64,000 bases of DNA from Achromobacter deleyi (GCF_902859705.1 NZ_CADIJO010000022.1:1-64000); one strand, 5' to 3'; positions 45,460 through 60,230 are shown, counted from the first letter of the stretch. The notes: a model not told the origin generated them from the letters alone. Numbers and translations: made by a program.

Positions 45460-47868
45460 CTAGAACTGCATCTGCGCCGACAGAGCGACGTTGCGCGGAT
45501 TGCCCAGGTAGTAGCTGTTGAGCCAGTAATTGCGGTTGGCGACGTTGTTGACGTTCAGGCGCAGCGTCACGGGGCGGCCGGTCACCTTGGTGGCGTAGCG
45601 CAGGCCCAGGTCGAACGTGGTGTACGAGGGCAGCCGGCTGCTGTTGGTGTCCGTGGCCCATTGCTTGCCGACGTGATAGACCCCGCCCGTCACGCTCAGG
45701 CCCGGCGCGAACGGCAGGGCGTATTCGGAATACAGCTTGGCCATGAACTTGGGCACGTTGATCGGCGCGTTGCCGTCGTTGGCGCTGCCTTCCACGCGGG
45801 CGGTCAGCCACGTTGCGCCGCCCATGACGGTCCAGGCCTCGGTCAGCTTGCCCACCGCCGATATTTCCGCGCCGCGGTGGCGCTGGATGCCGTCCTGCAC
45901 GTACACGTTGGCATCGTTGGAATATTCGTAGGCCTTTTCGATATCGAACAGCGCGCTGCTGACCAGCACGCCGCCCAGTTCGGCCTTGATGCCCAGTTCG
46001 CGCTGCTTGCTGCGCATGGGCGGCAGCACCTGCAGGCGGTTGACCGCCTCGTCGGGCGCGACGCCGCCTTGCTCCAGGCCTTCGATATAGGTGGCGTAGG
46101 TCGTCAGCCAGACCGTGGGCGCGTAGATCAGGGACGCGTTGGGCGAGTTGCGGCCGCGGTCGTAGTCGGGCTGGCCGGCAAGGCCCTCGGCGTTGCGTTC
46201 CATCGACTTGATGGTGCTGCGGTTGATGCCGACCAGGGCGGACCACTGTTCATTGAAGCGCACCAGGTTGCCGATCATGAAGTTGTCGTTGCGGATGCGG
46301 CTGGCGTAGTACATCCGGGCGGAGGCGTCGGACGGCCACTGCGGTTCAGGCACGTGAGTCGGGCGGTCCAGGCTGTAGGGGCCGACGTAACCGGTGTGCG
46401 GGAAGTAGGTGGTCTGCCACTGCCGGTCCATGTAGCCGTAGTAGCCCAAGGTGACCTTGTGACCGAGCGGGCCGGTGTTGAACGACAGGTCGGCCAGGGC
46501 CTGCCAGGCCTCGGACTCGGTCTTGGTCGGCCCCACCTTTTGCCGCAGTTGCGAGTATTCGCCGGCTTCCTGCACCGAGTTCATGGTGTGGTACTGGATC
46601 GGGCGGTCCTGGTATTCGCGCAGATGGGCCACGCGCAGCGTCAGGTGGTCGCTGGCCTCGTAGGTCATGCGCGCCATCCATTTGCGGCTCTGGGTCTCGT
46701 CGCGGATCCACGGCTGGCTCCAGTCCTTGCTCGAATCCATGGCCTTGGGGCGGGGCACGCCGTCGCCAAAGAACCAGTAGGCCGTGGGCGAGCGCATCTT
46801 GTAGTCGCTGTACGACGCACCGAGTTCGAGCTTGAAGCGGTCGGTCACGTTGAAATCCAGCGCCAGGCTGGCCAGGGTGCGGTCGATCTTCTGGTCGTCC
46901 ACGGCGGTGTCGCCGTTCTGGCGCACCAGGTTGACGCGATAGCCGACCTTGCCGTTGTCGTCGATGGGGCCGCCGAAGTCGCCATGCACATAGGCCTGGC
47001 TGGCACCATAGGTGCCCACGGTGATGCTGTTGTACCGGTCGGGGGTGGGGCGCTTGTTCACGTAATTGACCATGCCGCCGGGCGAGGCCGCGCCATACAG
47101 AAAACCGGACAGCCCGCTCAGCACTTCGACGCGTTCCTTGTCTTCCAGCGAGGCGGCAAAGCCGTAGGCGTGGCGCAGGCCATCTTCCGCGCGGTCGTAG
47201 CTGTTGAACCCGCGGATCTTGACCATCGGCGCCCAGCCGGCCAGTTGCGGTACCTGCGTCAGGGTGGACGGGTTGATCTTGTAGACGTCGTCGGGCGACT
47301 GCGCCTGCACGTTCTGCAGCAGTTCGCGGGGAATGACGTTGAAGGTGTAGGGGGCGTTGCGCAGCTCCATGCCGCCCAGCGCGCCGGCGGCGGATACGGT
47401 GCTGGCGCGGTAGCCGTCGCTGGCCAGGCCGTCCTGTTGCAGGGCGGCCGTGGCGCTGCCCTGCACGGTGATGCCCGGCAGCGTTACCGCATCGGCATTG
47501 GCCGCGGGAACGATGGTGTAGGCGTTGCCGCGCCGCGCCGGCTGCAGGCCGGTGCCGGCCAGCAGCGCGTTCAGGCCCGACCAGGCGGATTGCCGGCCGC
47601 GCAGGCCCGGGCTCTGGCGGCCGGCAGTCAGCGCCGCCTCGACCGAGACCTGGATGCTGGCCTGCACGGCGAATTCGGTCAGCACGCGGCTGAGTTCGCC
47701 GGGGGCAATGTCGTAGTCGCGCTCGGCGGCGGCCTGGGTGGCCTGGGGGGCGTTTGGCGTCTGGGCGGGGGCCGCGCCGGGCAGGGCCAGGCCGATCAGT
47801 GTGGCGGCGGCCGTGGCGGCGGGCAGGCGGACGGCGGCGCGTCGGCGGGAAGGGGAAGGCATGTGCAT
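45460..47868 (-). CDS. TonB-dependent siderophore receptor with STN domain
   Basis: 802 residues. A signal peptide (residues 1-35, ending PGAAPAQ) is followed by a secretin/TonB N-terminal (STN) signalling domain (YDIAPGELSRVLTEFAVQAS), a plug domain (VKIRGFNSYDRAEDGL, GLSGFLYGAASPGGMVNYV) and a 22-strand barrel ending in QMQF with the terminal Phe typical for outer-membrane insertion. It imports a ferric siderophore. The STN domain and the fecI-fecR genes upstream show that it also signals, as FecA does. The ligand (probably ferrichrome- or pyoverdine-like) is unknown. Confidence 0.94.
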   Translation of the reverse strand: MHMPSPSRRRAAVRLPAATAAATLIGLALPGAAPAQTPNAPQATQAAAERDYDIAPGELSRVLTEFAVQASIQVSVEAALTAGRQSPGLRGRQSAWSGLNALLAGTGLQPARRGNAYTIVPAANADAVTLPGITVQGSATAALQQDGLASDGYRASTVSAAGALGGMELRNAPYTFNVIPRELLQNVQAQSPDDVYKINPSTLTQVPQLAGWAPMVKIRGFNSYDRAEDGLRHAYGFAASLEDKERVEVLSGLSGFLYGAASPGGMVNYVNKRPTPDRYNSITVGTYGASQAYVHGDFGGPIDDNGKVGYRVNLVRQNGDTAVDDQKIDRTLASLALDFNVTDRFKLELGASYSDYKMRSPTAYWFFGDGVPRPKAMDSSKDWSQPWIRDETQSRKWMARMTYEASDHLTLRVAHLREYQDRPIQYHTMNSVQEAGEYSQLRQKVGPTKTESEAWQALADLSFNTGPLGHKVTLGYYGYMDRQWQTTYFPHTGYVGPYSLDRPTHVPEPQWPSDASARMYYASRIRNDNFMIGNLVRFNEQWSALVGINRSTIKSMERNAEGLAGQPDYDRGRNSPNASLIYAPTVWLTTYATYIEGLEQGGVAPDEAVNRLQVLPPMRSKQRELGIKAELGGVLVSSALFDIEKAYEYSNDANVYVQDGIQRHRGAEISAVGKLTEAWTVMGGATWLTARVEGSANDGNAPINVPKFMAKLYSEYALPFAPGLSVTGGVYHVGKQWATDTNSSRLPSYTTFDLGLRYATKVTGRPVTLRLNVNNVANRNYWLNSYYLGNPRNVALSAQMQF

Positions 47869-48016
47869 GGTACGGCCCGGTCTGGAAGGGAGAAATGGGT
47901 GGTTTCACCCCGTATGCCAATCCACGACGCGAAAAAGGGAACCTCGGCGACGCCTTCGCGCAAAAAGAATCGGCCAGCCCCTTTGTCGCCGTTTCCTGTC
48001 GGCTTTTTTCGGCCCC

Positions 48017-48997
48017 TCAGCGGCCTTCCAGCACCACCCACCACGGCAGCGTCCGGCGCACGCGCACGGGCAGCGTGTTTTCCAGGGTCGCCAGCACCTG
48101 GTCGGTGTCGGCGGTGGCATAGGTGCCCACGATGCGCAGGTCCGCAATCGCGGGGTCGCAGCCCAGGTGGCCGCGCCGGTAGCGCGACAGTTCGGCCGCG
48201 AAGTCGCCCAGCCGCATGTTCTCGGCGACGATCAGCCCGTCGGCCCACGAACGGCGGGCCAGGGCCGCGGGCTCGGCAGCGACGTGGCCGGCACGCGTGA
48301 TGCGGGCCTGTTGGCCGGCATGCAGGATGCCGCCCGCCGCGCCCGGCGTCACCGGTTCGACCTGCACCGCGCCGTCAAACACCGCGACGACGCTGGCGTC
48401 GTCTTCCTGGTAGACGCTGTAGCGGGTGCCCAGCGCCCGCAGCCGGGCCTGGGCGGTATCGACCACGAAGGGCCGCGCGGGCGTCTGGATGTCGGGCGCG
48501 GTGGTGACCAGGATTTCGCCGGCCACCAGGCGGATGCGGCGCAGGCCGGGGCCGTAGTCCACGTCGATCGCGCTGTCGGTATTGAGCCAGACGCTGCCGC
48601 CATCGGCCAGCCGGACTTCGCGGCGTTCGGCCAGGGCGGTATGGTGCGTGGCCGTCCAGCGCCGCCAGGGCACGGCTTGCGACGCGCCCCAACTGCCCAG
48701 GCCGACGCCGCACAGCAGCGTCAGCATCTTCAGCGCCTGGCGGCGGCGCGCCTGGCCGGCCGCGGCGGCATCCAGCAGCCGATGGGCCATGGGCTTGTTG
48801 CCGCCGGGCACGTTCAGGAATTTGCCGCTGATGGCCTCGACCTGGCGCCAGGCCTGCTGGTGGGCGGGGTCGGCGTCCAGCCACTGGCGCCAGCGCTGGT
48901 GCGCCTGGGCATCGACGGCCGGCGCGCCCAGCACGGCGAACCATTCAGCCGCCTGCTGCAGTACCTGGAAACTGGGCGGCGCGCCCGTGGCGCTCAT
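48017..48997 (-). CDS. FecR-family anti-sigma/signal transducer
   Basis: 326 residues. N-terminal cytoplasmic part (FQVLQQAAEWFAVLGAP, WRQWLDADPAHQQAWRQVEA) binds the sigma factor; one membrane segment (MLTLLCGVGLGSWGA near residue 90); periplasmic FecR domain (REVRLADGGSVWLNTDSAID). It relays the iron-loaded state of the receptor to FecI. The start at 48997 overlaps the fecI stop by four bases, so the two are coupled. The longer frame (to 49441) is a shadow of fecI. Confidence 0.92.
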   Translation of the reverse strand: MSATGAPPSFQVLQQAAEWFAVLGAPAVDAQAHQRWRQWLDADPAHQQAWRQVEAISGKFLNVPGGNKPMAHRLLDAAAAGQARRRQALKMLTLLCGVGLGSWGASQAVPWRRWTATHHTALAERREVRLADGGSVWLNTDSAIDVDYGPGLRRIRLVAGEILVTTAPDIQTPARPFVVDTAQARLRALGTRYSVYQEDDASVVAVFDGAVQVEPVTPGAAGGILHAGQQARITRAGHVAAEPAALARRSWADGLIVAENMRLGDFAAELSRYRRGHLGCDPAIADLRIVGTYATADTDQVLATLENTLPVRVRRTLPWWVVLEGR

Positions 48998-49515
48998 GGC
49001 GTGCCCGGTCCCAGCGCCTGGCCGGCGGTCAGGCAGTGCAGCATCGCCTGGGCCATGTACTTCTTGACCATGCGTTCGGACACGTCGAGCCGCGCCGCGA
49101 TCTCCAGGTAGGTGTAGCCGTCCAGGTGCGCCAGCAGGAAGGCCGCGCGGGCCTTGGGGTTCAGCTGGTTCAGCAGCGCGTCCAGCTCGCACAGGGCTTC
49201 GAGCAGCAGCGCGCCTTCCTCGGGCGACGGGGCCAGGGTGTCGGACACCGTGGCCAGCGTCTCGCGGTAGGCGCGTTCCAGGTCCTGGCGGCGCCAGTGG
49301 TTCACCACCAGGCCGTGGGCGATGGTGGTCAGGTAGGCGCGCGGTTCGCGGATGGGTTCCAGCGTGCGCAGCACCCGCAGGAAAGTGTCCTGCGCCAGGT
49401 CGGCGGCATCGAAGGCATTGCCCAGCCGCCGGCGCAGCCATTCCTGCAGCCAGCCATGGTGGTCGCTGTACAGGGTTTCAACGTTGGGGGATGCCGCGCA
49501 AGAAGAAGGAAACAC
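48994..49515 (-). CDS. FecI-like ECF sigma factor
   Basis: 173 residues with sigma region 2 (NAFDAADLAQDTFLRVLRTL) and region 4 (YTYLEIAARLDVSERMVKKY), as in iron-regulated ECF sigma factors. It should transcribe the TonB receptor gene. A candidate Fur box lies 28-48 bp upstream of the start (49543-49563), so it is probably made when iron is scarce. First gene of fecI-fecR-receptor on the minus strand. Confidence 0.93.
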   Translation of the reverse strand: MFPSSCAASPNVETLYSDHHGWLQEWLRRRLGNAFDAADLAQDTFLRVLRTLEPIREPRAYLTTIAHGLVVNHWRRQDLERAYRETLATVSDTLAPSPEEGALLLEALCELDALLNQLNPKARAAFLLAHLDGYTYLEIAARLDVSERMVKKYMAQAMLHCLTAGQALGPGTP

Positions 49516-49542
49516 GATGGGACGCTGCCGACGCCGAACAAT

Positions 49543-49563
49543 AGATAAGAATGAGTATCAATT
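49543..49563 (-). promoter_or_regulatory. Candidate Fur box upstream of fecI
   Basis: On the minus strand, an imperfect dyad TTGATACTCATTCTTATCTA partly matches the Fur consensus GATAATGATAATCATTATC (GATA half then ATC half). Its place just upstream of an iron-starvation sigma factor supports the call. Confidence 0.65.
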
Positions 49564-49615
49564 ATTCGTCAGCCTTGCCGGTTTGGCAATCGGCGCTGTC
49601 CCGCGCCAGGCGGCG

Positions 49616-50248
49616 TCAGGCTTCGCGCAGCGTCACGTCGAACCAGCCGCGCAGGGCGTTGGACAGGCGGATCTCGTCGGCGGCGTGCAGGTCGGCCAGG
49701 GTCAGCACGCGTTCGGTCACATTGCCGTTATCCAACAGTTCGCCACGCTGCACGCCGGGCAGGCAGCCGCTGTCCACCGGCGGGGTGTACCAGTCGCCGT
49801 CCAGCCGCAGGTAGACGTTGCTGCGGCTGCCTTCGCACAGCTCGCCGCGCTCGTTCAGGTAGACCAGGTCGAAAATATGCGGATGCGCGGGCAGCCATTC
49901 GATGGTCTTGGTGTACCAGGGCCGGTAGGTGGTCTTGTAGCGCAAGAGCGGTTCGGACGAGCGCAGCGCCTCGGGCGCCAGCATGATTTCCTGCACGGCG
50001 GGCAGGGGCGGCAGCACGGCGGTCTGGATGTGGCGGCTGCCGTCGCGCGCGACCAGCAGGCGCAGGCGGTGCGCGCCCGGCGTGACCAGGCTGAGCGCCG
50101 CGATCATGATGTCGCTTTCGACCGTGCGCCCGCCCCAGGTGTAGCCCAGCGCCTTGCAGGACTGTTCCAGCCGTTGCAGATGGCGCGTCAAGAGCGGCAC
50201 GCGGCGCTCGGCATCGACCAGGATGGTCTCGATCAGTTCGGGTTGCAT
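49616..50248 (-). CDS. pabC: Aminotransferase class IV (PabC-like lyase)
   Basis: 210 residues, fold type IV PLP enzyme. LNERGELCEGSRSNVYLRLD and CLPGVQRGELL match 4-amino-4-deoxychorismate lyase and branched-chain aminotransferase relatives. Next to pabB, so aminodeoxychorismate lyase, which releases pyruvate to give 4-aminobenzoate for folate, is the most likely role. It is shorter than E. coli PabC (about 270 residues) at the N-terminus. An 86-bp gap separates it from pabB. Confidence 0.8.
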   Translation of the reverse strand: MQPELIETILVDAERRVPLLTRHLQRLEQSCKALGYTWGGRTVESDIMIAALSLVTPGAHRLRLLVARDGSRHIQTAVLPPLPAVQEIMLAPEALRSSEPLLRYKTTYRPWYTKTIEWLPAHPHIFDLVYLNERGELCEGSRSNVYLRLDGDWYTPPVDSGCLPGVQRGELLDNGNVTERVLTLADLHAADEIRLSNALRGWFDVTLREA

Positions 50249-50334
50249 GGGGGCTCCTGGGTATCGGCGGACGGCGGCGGACAGCGGCGGGCGGGGCCGC
50301 GCTCTATCCTACTCTGCCCGCGTCGCTTGCGCAT

Positions 50335-51471
50335 TCAGGCGCGCAATATGCGGGCCTTCCAGTGGCATTCCTGCCATTCCTCGGCCGGGTCCGAATCGTG
50401 CACGATGCCGCCGCCCACGCTGTAGACCCCGTGGCCCGCGGCATCCAGCACCAGCGTGCGGATCGCCACGTTCAGCGAGAAATCGCCGTCCGGCGCCAGC
50501 CAGCCGATGCTGCCGCAGTACAGGCCGCGCGGCGCCGCTTCCATCTGGCGGATGCGGCGCATGGCGGCCACCTTGGGCGCGCCGGTGATCGAGCCGCACG
50601 GGAACAGCGCGCGCAGCACGTCTTCCAGCGTGGCGCCGGGGGCCTGGGCCGACACGGTCGACGTCATGGTCCAGACGGTGGGGTAGCGTTCCAGCGAGAA
50701 CAGGGCATCGACCTTGACCGAACCCGGCTCGGCCAGGCGGCCCAGGTCGTTGCGCAGCAGGTCGACGATCATCAGGTTTTCGGCGCGGTTCTTGTCGCTG
50801 GCCAAGAGCGCCTGGCCCAGCCGGGCGTCTTCGCCCGGGTCGGCGTGGCGCGGCGCCGTGCCTTTCATGGGCCGGGTGGTCAGTTGCGGGCCGCGGCGGG
50901 CCACGAACAATTCGGGCGAAAACGACAGCACCGTGCGTGCACCGTCCTGGATGAAGGCGGCGTGCGCGACGGGATTGCGCGCGGCGATGCGGCGGTACAG
51001 CGTGGCCGCGTCGCCCTGGTATTGCAGGTCCAGCGGCTGGGTGTAGTTGACCTGGTAGAGCTCGCCGTCGGCGATCAGGCCGCGGATGGCGTCGATCTGG
51101 CGCACGTAGTCGGCTTCCAGCATGCGCGGCGCCGGAATGCTGAGGGCGGCGGGGGCGCTGTTGGCCGCAGGGACATCCCACGGCACTTCGTCGATCTTGC
51201 GTTCGAACACCAGCGCGGTCAGGCGCGCCGCGCCGTCGTCGCGCGGCGGCGTCCAGGGGCCGGCGGGCGCGGGCCGGGTGGCCTCGGGCAGCAGCCACTC
51301 CCCCAGTTCGTAATCCAGCAGCAGGGCCACCCAATGGCCCTGGCCGCGAGCCGCGTCGATGGCGGCCAGCGCGGGGCCGACCTCGGCCGCCGCGCGCGCC
51401 TCGATGCGGGCCAGCAGGCCGTCCAGCCGCAGGGCGCGGCCGGCCAGCCGGTCTTCAAAACGACAATGCAT
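50335..51471 (-). CDS. pabB: Aminodeoxychorismate synthase component I
   Basis: 378 residues of the chorismate-binding (anthranilate synthase / PabB) family. DLLRNDLGRLAEPGSVKVDA and CGSITGAPKVAAMRRIRQME are signature segments, and SPELFVARRGPQLTTRPMKG is the conserved middle block. With PabC it makes 4-aminobenzoate for folate. The amino-terminal half before the chorismate-binding domain is short, as in shorter PabB proteins. Its start lies 8 bp after the uvrA stop. Confidence 0.92.
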   Translation of the reverse strand: MHCRFEDRLAGRALRLDGLLARIEARAAAEVGPALAAIDAARGQGHWVALLLDYELGEWLLPEATRPAPAGPWTPPRDDGAARLTALVFERKIDEVPWDVPAANSAPAALSIPAPRMLEADYVRQIDAIRGLIADGELYQVNYTQPLDLQYQGDAATLYRRIAARNPVAHAAFIQDGARTVLSFSPELFVARRGPQLTTRPMKGTAPRHADPGEDARLGQALLASDKNRAENLMIVDLLRNDLGRLAEPGSVKVDALFSLERYPTVWTMTSTVSAQAPGATLEDVLRALFPCGSITGAPKVAAMRRIRQMEAAPRGLYCGSIGWLAPDGDFSLNVAIRTLVLDAAGHGVYSVGGGIVHDSDPAEEWQECHWKARILRA

Positions 51472-51479
51472 GACGCTCT

Positions 51480-57239
<5,760 letters not shown>

Positions 57240-57373
57240 GGACGGTATCGTAGCCTGAGGGAGGGGGCCTGCCGGGACGACGACCTGTCGCTGGTTCCGG
57301 GCGCGGCGATGTGGAATAATTGCCTATATAGTGAGGCATGAGTCCACAATGTGGTCAATCACGCGCTCAGCTG

Positions 57374-57389
57374 CTGTACAAATAAACAG
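57374..57389. promoter_or_regulatory. LexA (SOS) box upstream of tandem uvrA
   Basis: Perfect CTGT-N8-ACAG (CTGT 57374-57377, ACAG 57386-57389; spacer ACAAATAA). It lies 134 bp upstream of the uvrA ATG and 81 bp upstream of the IclR start. SOS control of uvrA is the natural reading. Confidence 0.85.
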
Positions 57390-57470
57390 TATCGCAGATT
57401 CGTCTGATATTCGCGCGGTTTGCCTTGCGCATTCTGCATAAGCATTGTTAACGCTGGGCATCTTCCCAAC

Positions 57471-58268
57471 ATGGGGGTGGTCGTGTCGGAAACCAAGGTG
57501 GCGGGCGCTGCGGCGTTCGCCAAGTTCATGACGGTGCTGCAGGCGGTGGCCGACGCCCCGCACCCGCCCACGGCGGCCGCGCTGGCGCGCAGCTGCGGCT
57601 ATCCCCGGCCCACCGCCTACCGCATCGTGGCGGCGCTGGCCGAGCAAGGCATGGTGGCCGAAACCGACGGCGCCTACCGCCTGGGGCCACGCCTGCTGGC
57701 GCTGGCCAGCCGCGCCTGGTCGCAGTTCGACCTGCGCGCCGCGCTGTCGGCCGACTTGCAGGCCCTGCGCGACGAAACCGGCGAAACCGTGCACCTGGCG
57801 GTGCCGGCCGGCGCCGAAATGATCTACATCGACAAGCTCGAAAGCCCCGGCCCGGTGCGCATGGCCTCGCGCGTGGGCGCGGCCGTGGCGCTGCACTCCA
57901 GCGCGGTGGGCAAGGCCTACCTGGCGGCGCTGCCCGAGCCGGCGCGCGAGCGCCTGCTGCGCGACCTGCCGCTGGCATCCCGCATGCCCGGCACGCTGTC
58001 GACGCTGCCGGCCCTGCGCGCGGCGCTGGCCGACACGGCCGCGCGCGGCTACGCCCTGGACAACGAGGAAAACGAGCCCGGCATCGCCTGCTACGGCGTG
58101 GCGCTGCGCGACGCCGCCGGCCAGCCGGTGGCCTGCGTCAGCGTCAGCACGCTGCTGTTCCGCCGCCGCGCCGACCCGCAATCCGCCTATATAGAACCCC
58201 TGCTGCGGTTGCGCGATGCCGCCTCAGCCAAACTCGCCGTGCTGCCCGTGCCGTCCGGCGGCGCCTGA
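57471..58268 (+). CDS. IclR-family regulator (KdgR-like)
   Basis: 265 residues. N-terminal winged helix (FMTVLQAVADAPHPPTAAAL, CGYPRPTAYRIVAALAEQG), then an effector domain with GETVHLAVPAGAEMIYIDK and HSSAVGKAYLA, the IclR signature. The start at 57471 is AUG; a GTG at 57477 is an alternative. It is 25 bp upstream of KDPG aldolase and probably controls the KDG pathway, as KdgR does. A short dyad CCACA/TGTGG (57344-57354) upstream is a possible operator. Confidence 0.9.
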   Translation: MGVVVSETKVAGAAAFAKFMTVLQAVADAPHPPTAAALARSCGYPRPTAYRIVAALAEQGMVAETDGAYRLGPRLLALASRAWSQFDLRAALSADLQALRDETGETVHLAVPAGAEMIYIDKLESPGPVRMASRVGAAVALHSSAVGKAYLAALPEPARERLLRDLPLASRMPGTLSTLPALRAALADTAARGYALDNEENEPGIACYGVALRDAAGQPVACVSVSTLLFRRRADPQSAYIEPLLRLRDAASAKLAVLPVPSGGA

Positions 58269-58293
58269 ACGACCCCCGTCCCCGAGGAAATCC

Positions 58294-58938
58294 ATGACCG
58301 CTGCTCCCCTTGCTTCAAAGCTCGCCGCCCTGCTGGCCGCCCGGGTCGTGCCCGTGCTGCGCTACACCGACGCCGCCACCGCCGCCTATGCGGCCGAAGT
58401 GGCCGTGGCCGCCGGCTGCACCACGCTGGAACTGACCTGGACCATTCCGGGCGTGACCGATCTGGTGCGCGCGCTGCGCGACAAGCACGGCGCCAACCTG
58501 CTGCTGGGCGTGGGCACGGTATTGAATGAAGAACAGGCACGCGAGGCCCTGGTGGCCGGCGCCGACTTCCTGGTGTCGCCGGCCCTGGCCACGGACATCG
58601 TGGACATGGCCCACGCCGCCGACGCCCTGTGCCTGCTCGGCGCCTTCACGCCCACCGAAGTGCTGGCCGCACGCCGCGCGGGCGTGGACGTGGTGAAGGT
58701 GTTCCCGGCCGACACGGGCGGCCCCAAGCACCTGGCCGCGTTGAAGTCGGTGTACCCGGACACGGTGTTCTGCCCCACGGGCGGCATTACGGCCGAAAAC
58801 ATGAACACCTATTTCGCGGCCGGCGCCGGCCTGGTCGGCATCGGCAGCAACCTGTACGACAAGGCCGCCTTCGCCGCCCGCGACACGGCGGCGCTGGTGG
58901 CGCAGATCACCCGCACGCGCGAGGCCGCCCATGGCTGA
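58294..58938 (+). CDS. eda: KDPG aldolase (2-dehydro-3-deoxyphosphogluconate aldolase)
   Basis: Cleaves KDPG to pyruvate and glyceraldehyde 3-phosphate. 214 residues, family length. Active-site Lys in VVKVFPADTGGPKHL, Glu in TLELTWTIPG, and GVGTVLNEEQAREAL with the GAFTPTE loop. A GAGGAAA ribosome site precedes the ATG at 58294. Its end overlaps the kdgK start by 8 bp, so the kinase and aldolase are co-translated. Confidence 0.94.
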   Translation: MTAAPLASKLAALLAARVVPVLRYTDAATAAYAAEVAVAAGCTTLELTWTIPGVTDLVRALRDKHGANLLLGVGTVLNEEQAREALVAGADFLVSPALATDIVDMAHAADALCLLGAFTPTEVLAARRAGVDVVKVFPADTGGPKHLAALKSVYPDTVFCPTGGITAENMNTYFAAGAGLVGIGSNLYDKAAFAARDTAALVAQITRTREAAHG

Positions 58939-59854
58939 TTTCGATATCGTCGCGCTGGGCGAACCACTGGTCGAACTGAACCAGACCCACAAGGATCAGC
59001 TGCAATACCTGCAAGGGTTCGGCGGCGACACGTCCAACGCGGTGATCGCGGCGGCGCGCCAGGGCGCGCGCTGCGCCTACCTGACGCGGGTGGGCGACGA
59101 CACGTTCGGCGCCCAGTTCCTGGCGCTGTGGCTGGCCGAAGGGGTGGACACATCAGGCGTCGAGGTCGACGCCTCGGCCCACACGGGCCTGTATTTCGTG
59201 CAACACGGCCCCGACGGCCACGCTTTCAGCTACCTGCGCCGCGGCTCGGCCGCCAGCCTGATGACGCCCGCCAGCCTGGCCGGCGGCCAGATCGAACGCG
59301 CCCGTTTCCTGCACGTCTCCGGCATCAGCCTGGCGATCAGCACCAGCGCCTGCGACACCGTCTTCGCCGCGATGGCCCGCGCCCGCGCGGCCGGCGTCGA
59401 GGTCAGCCTGGATTCCAACCTGCGCCTGCGCCTGTGGCCGCTGGACCGTGCCCGCGCAACGCTGCGCGAGGCCCTCTGCCATGCGACCCTGTTTTTGCCG
59501 AGCATGGACGACATGCAGCACCTGACCGGCAACGACGACCCCGAACGTACGCTGGACTGGATCCGCGACGCGGGCGCCACCGGCGTGGTGGTACTGAAAC
59601 TGGGCAAGGACGGCTCGATCATCGACGACGGCAAGACCCGCACCCCGATCGCCGCGCTGCGCGTGGACGCCGTGGACGCCACCGGCGCCGGCGACTGCTT
59701 CGCCGGCAGCCTGCTGGCCCGCCGCTGCCAGGGCGACAACTGGGTGGATGCGGTCCGCTACGCGAACGTGGCGGCCGCACTGTCGACGCTGGGATATGGC
59801 GCGGTGAATCCGCTGCCCAGGGCAGAGCAGGTGCTGGCAAAGCTGAAGGGCTAG
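58931..59854 (+). CDS. kdgK: 2-keto-3-deoxygluconate kinase (PfkB family)
   Basis: Phosphorylates KDG to KDPG, the substrate of the neighbouring aldolase. 307 residues; PfkB signature DATGAGDCFAGSLLARR carries the catalytic Asp near residue 253, and GFGGDTSNAVIAAARQGARC is the N-terminal PfkB motif. Substrate is inferred from the neighbouring KDPG aldolase and IclR regulator. A GC hairpin starts on the last base of the stop codon. Confidence 0.9.
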   Translation: MADFDIVALGEPLVELNQTHKDQLQYLQGFGGDTSNAVIAAARQGARCAYLTRVGDDTFGAQFLALWLAEGVDTSGVEVDASAHTGLYFVQHGPDGHAFSYLRRGSAASLMTPASLAGGQIERARFLHVSGISLAISTSACDTVFAAMARARAAGVEVSLDSNLRLRLWPLDRARATLREALCHATLFLPSMDDMQHLTGNDDPERTLDWIRDAGATGVVVLKLGKDGSIIDDGKTRTPIAALRVDAVDATGAGDCFAGSLLARRCQGDNWVDAVRYANVAAALSTLGYGAVNPLPRAEQVLAKLKG

Positions 59855-59895
59855 GGCGAAGCGGGGGGGGGGGCCGGACTGGCCCCGCTTCGCCC
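59854..59895 (+). terminator. Hairpin with G-run after kdgK
   Basis: GGGCGAAGCGGGG (59854-59866) pairs perfectly with CCCCGCTTCGCCC (59883-59895). The stem's left arm runs into an 11-base G tract (59863-59873). No T-run follows, so its terminator role is probable, not proven. Confidence 0.65.
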
Positions 59896-59984
59896 GGCGA
59901 TATGCCGTACCGGCGAGGCACGCGCGACACTGGAGCCCGCGTCAGGCCGAAGAGGCCAACCCCGCAAATCCGGGCCCCAAATGG

Positions 59985-60021
59985 AAAATCCCCGCCTGGC
60001 TCGCGCCCGGCGGGGATTTTT
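59985..60021 (-). terminator. Intrinsic terminator after the 42-residue gene
   Basis: AAAATCCCCGCC pairs with GGCGGGGATTTT around a 12-base loop, with A/T runs on both ends. On the minus strand it follows the small basic protein gene by 43 bp. A symmetrical, strong terminator. Confidence 0.88.
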
Positions 60022-60063
60022 CGATCAAGCTACCCAGGCAAAGCCCGGGCAACCAGCGGCCAT

Positions 60064-60192
60064 TTAGACGCGCTTGATCTTTTCCAGCATCTTGAAAACA
60101 CCCTTGGGCGACTTGACGAACAAGCGCTTGAAGGCCTTGCCCAGGCAACGGCGTTCCAGGGTGTTACGACGCACGCGTTTGCGTTCAGCCAT
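60064..60192 (-). CDS. Small highly basic protein, 42 residues, unknown
   Basis: Begins MAERKRVRRNTLERRCLG and has 16 Lys/Arg against 3 Glu, so net charge is about +13. An AGGAGA ribosome site 7 bp upstream, a strong terminator downstream and a folded leader support a real gene, even though it is very short. The ATG at 60192 was preferred over longer in-frame starts because of the ribosome site. I do not recognise it as a standard ribosomal protein; RNA or nucleic-acid binding is a guess from the charge. Confidence 0.7.
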   Translation of the reverse strand: MAERKRVRRNTLERRCLGKAFKRLFVKSPKGVFKMLEKIKRV

Positions 60193-60230
60193 GTTGATTC
60201 TCCTGTTGAATTTGCGGAAATCGGATTTGC

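Noticed and set aside
57344..57354. CCACA/TGTGG dyad as an IclR operator
   Set aside because: A 5-bp dyad is too short to assign a regulator; mentioned only as possible.
60064..60192. Calling the 42-residue protein a ribosomal protein
   Set aside because: Its charge and size are similar, but it matches neither bS21, bL34 nor bL36 as I recall them.
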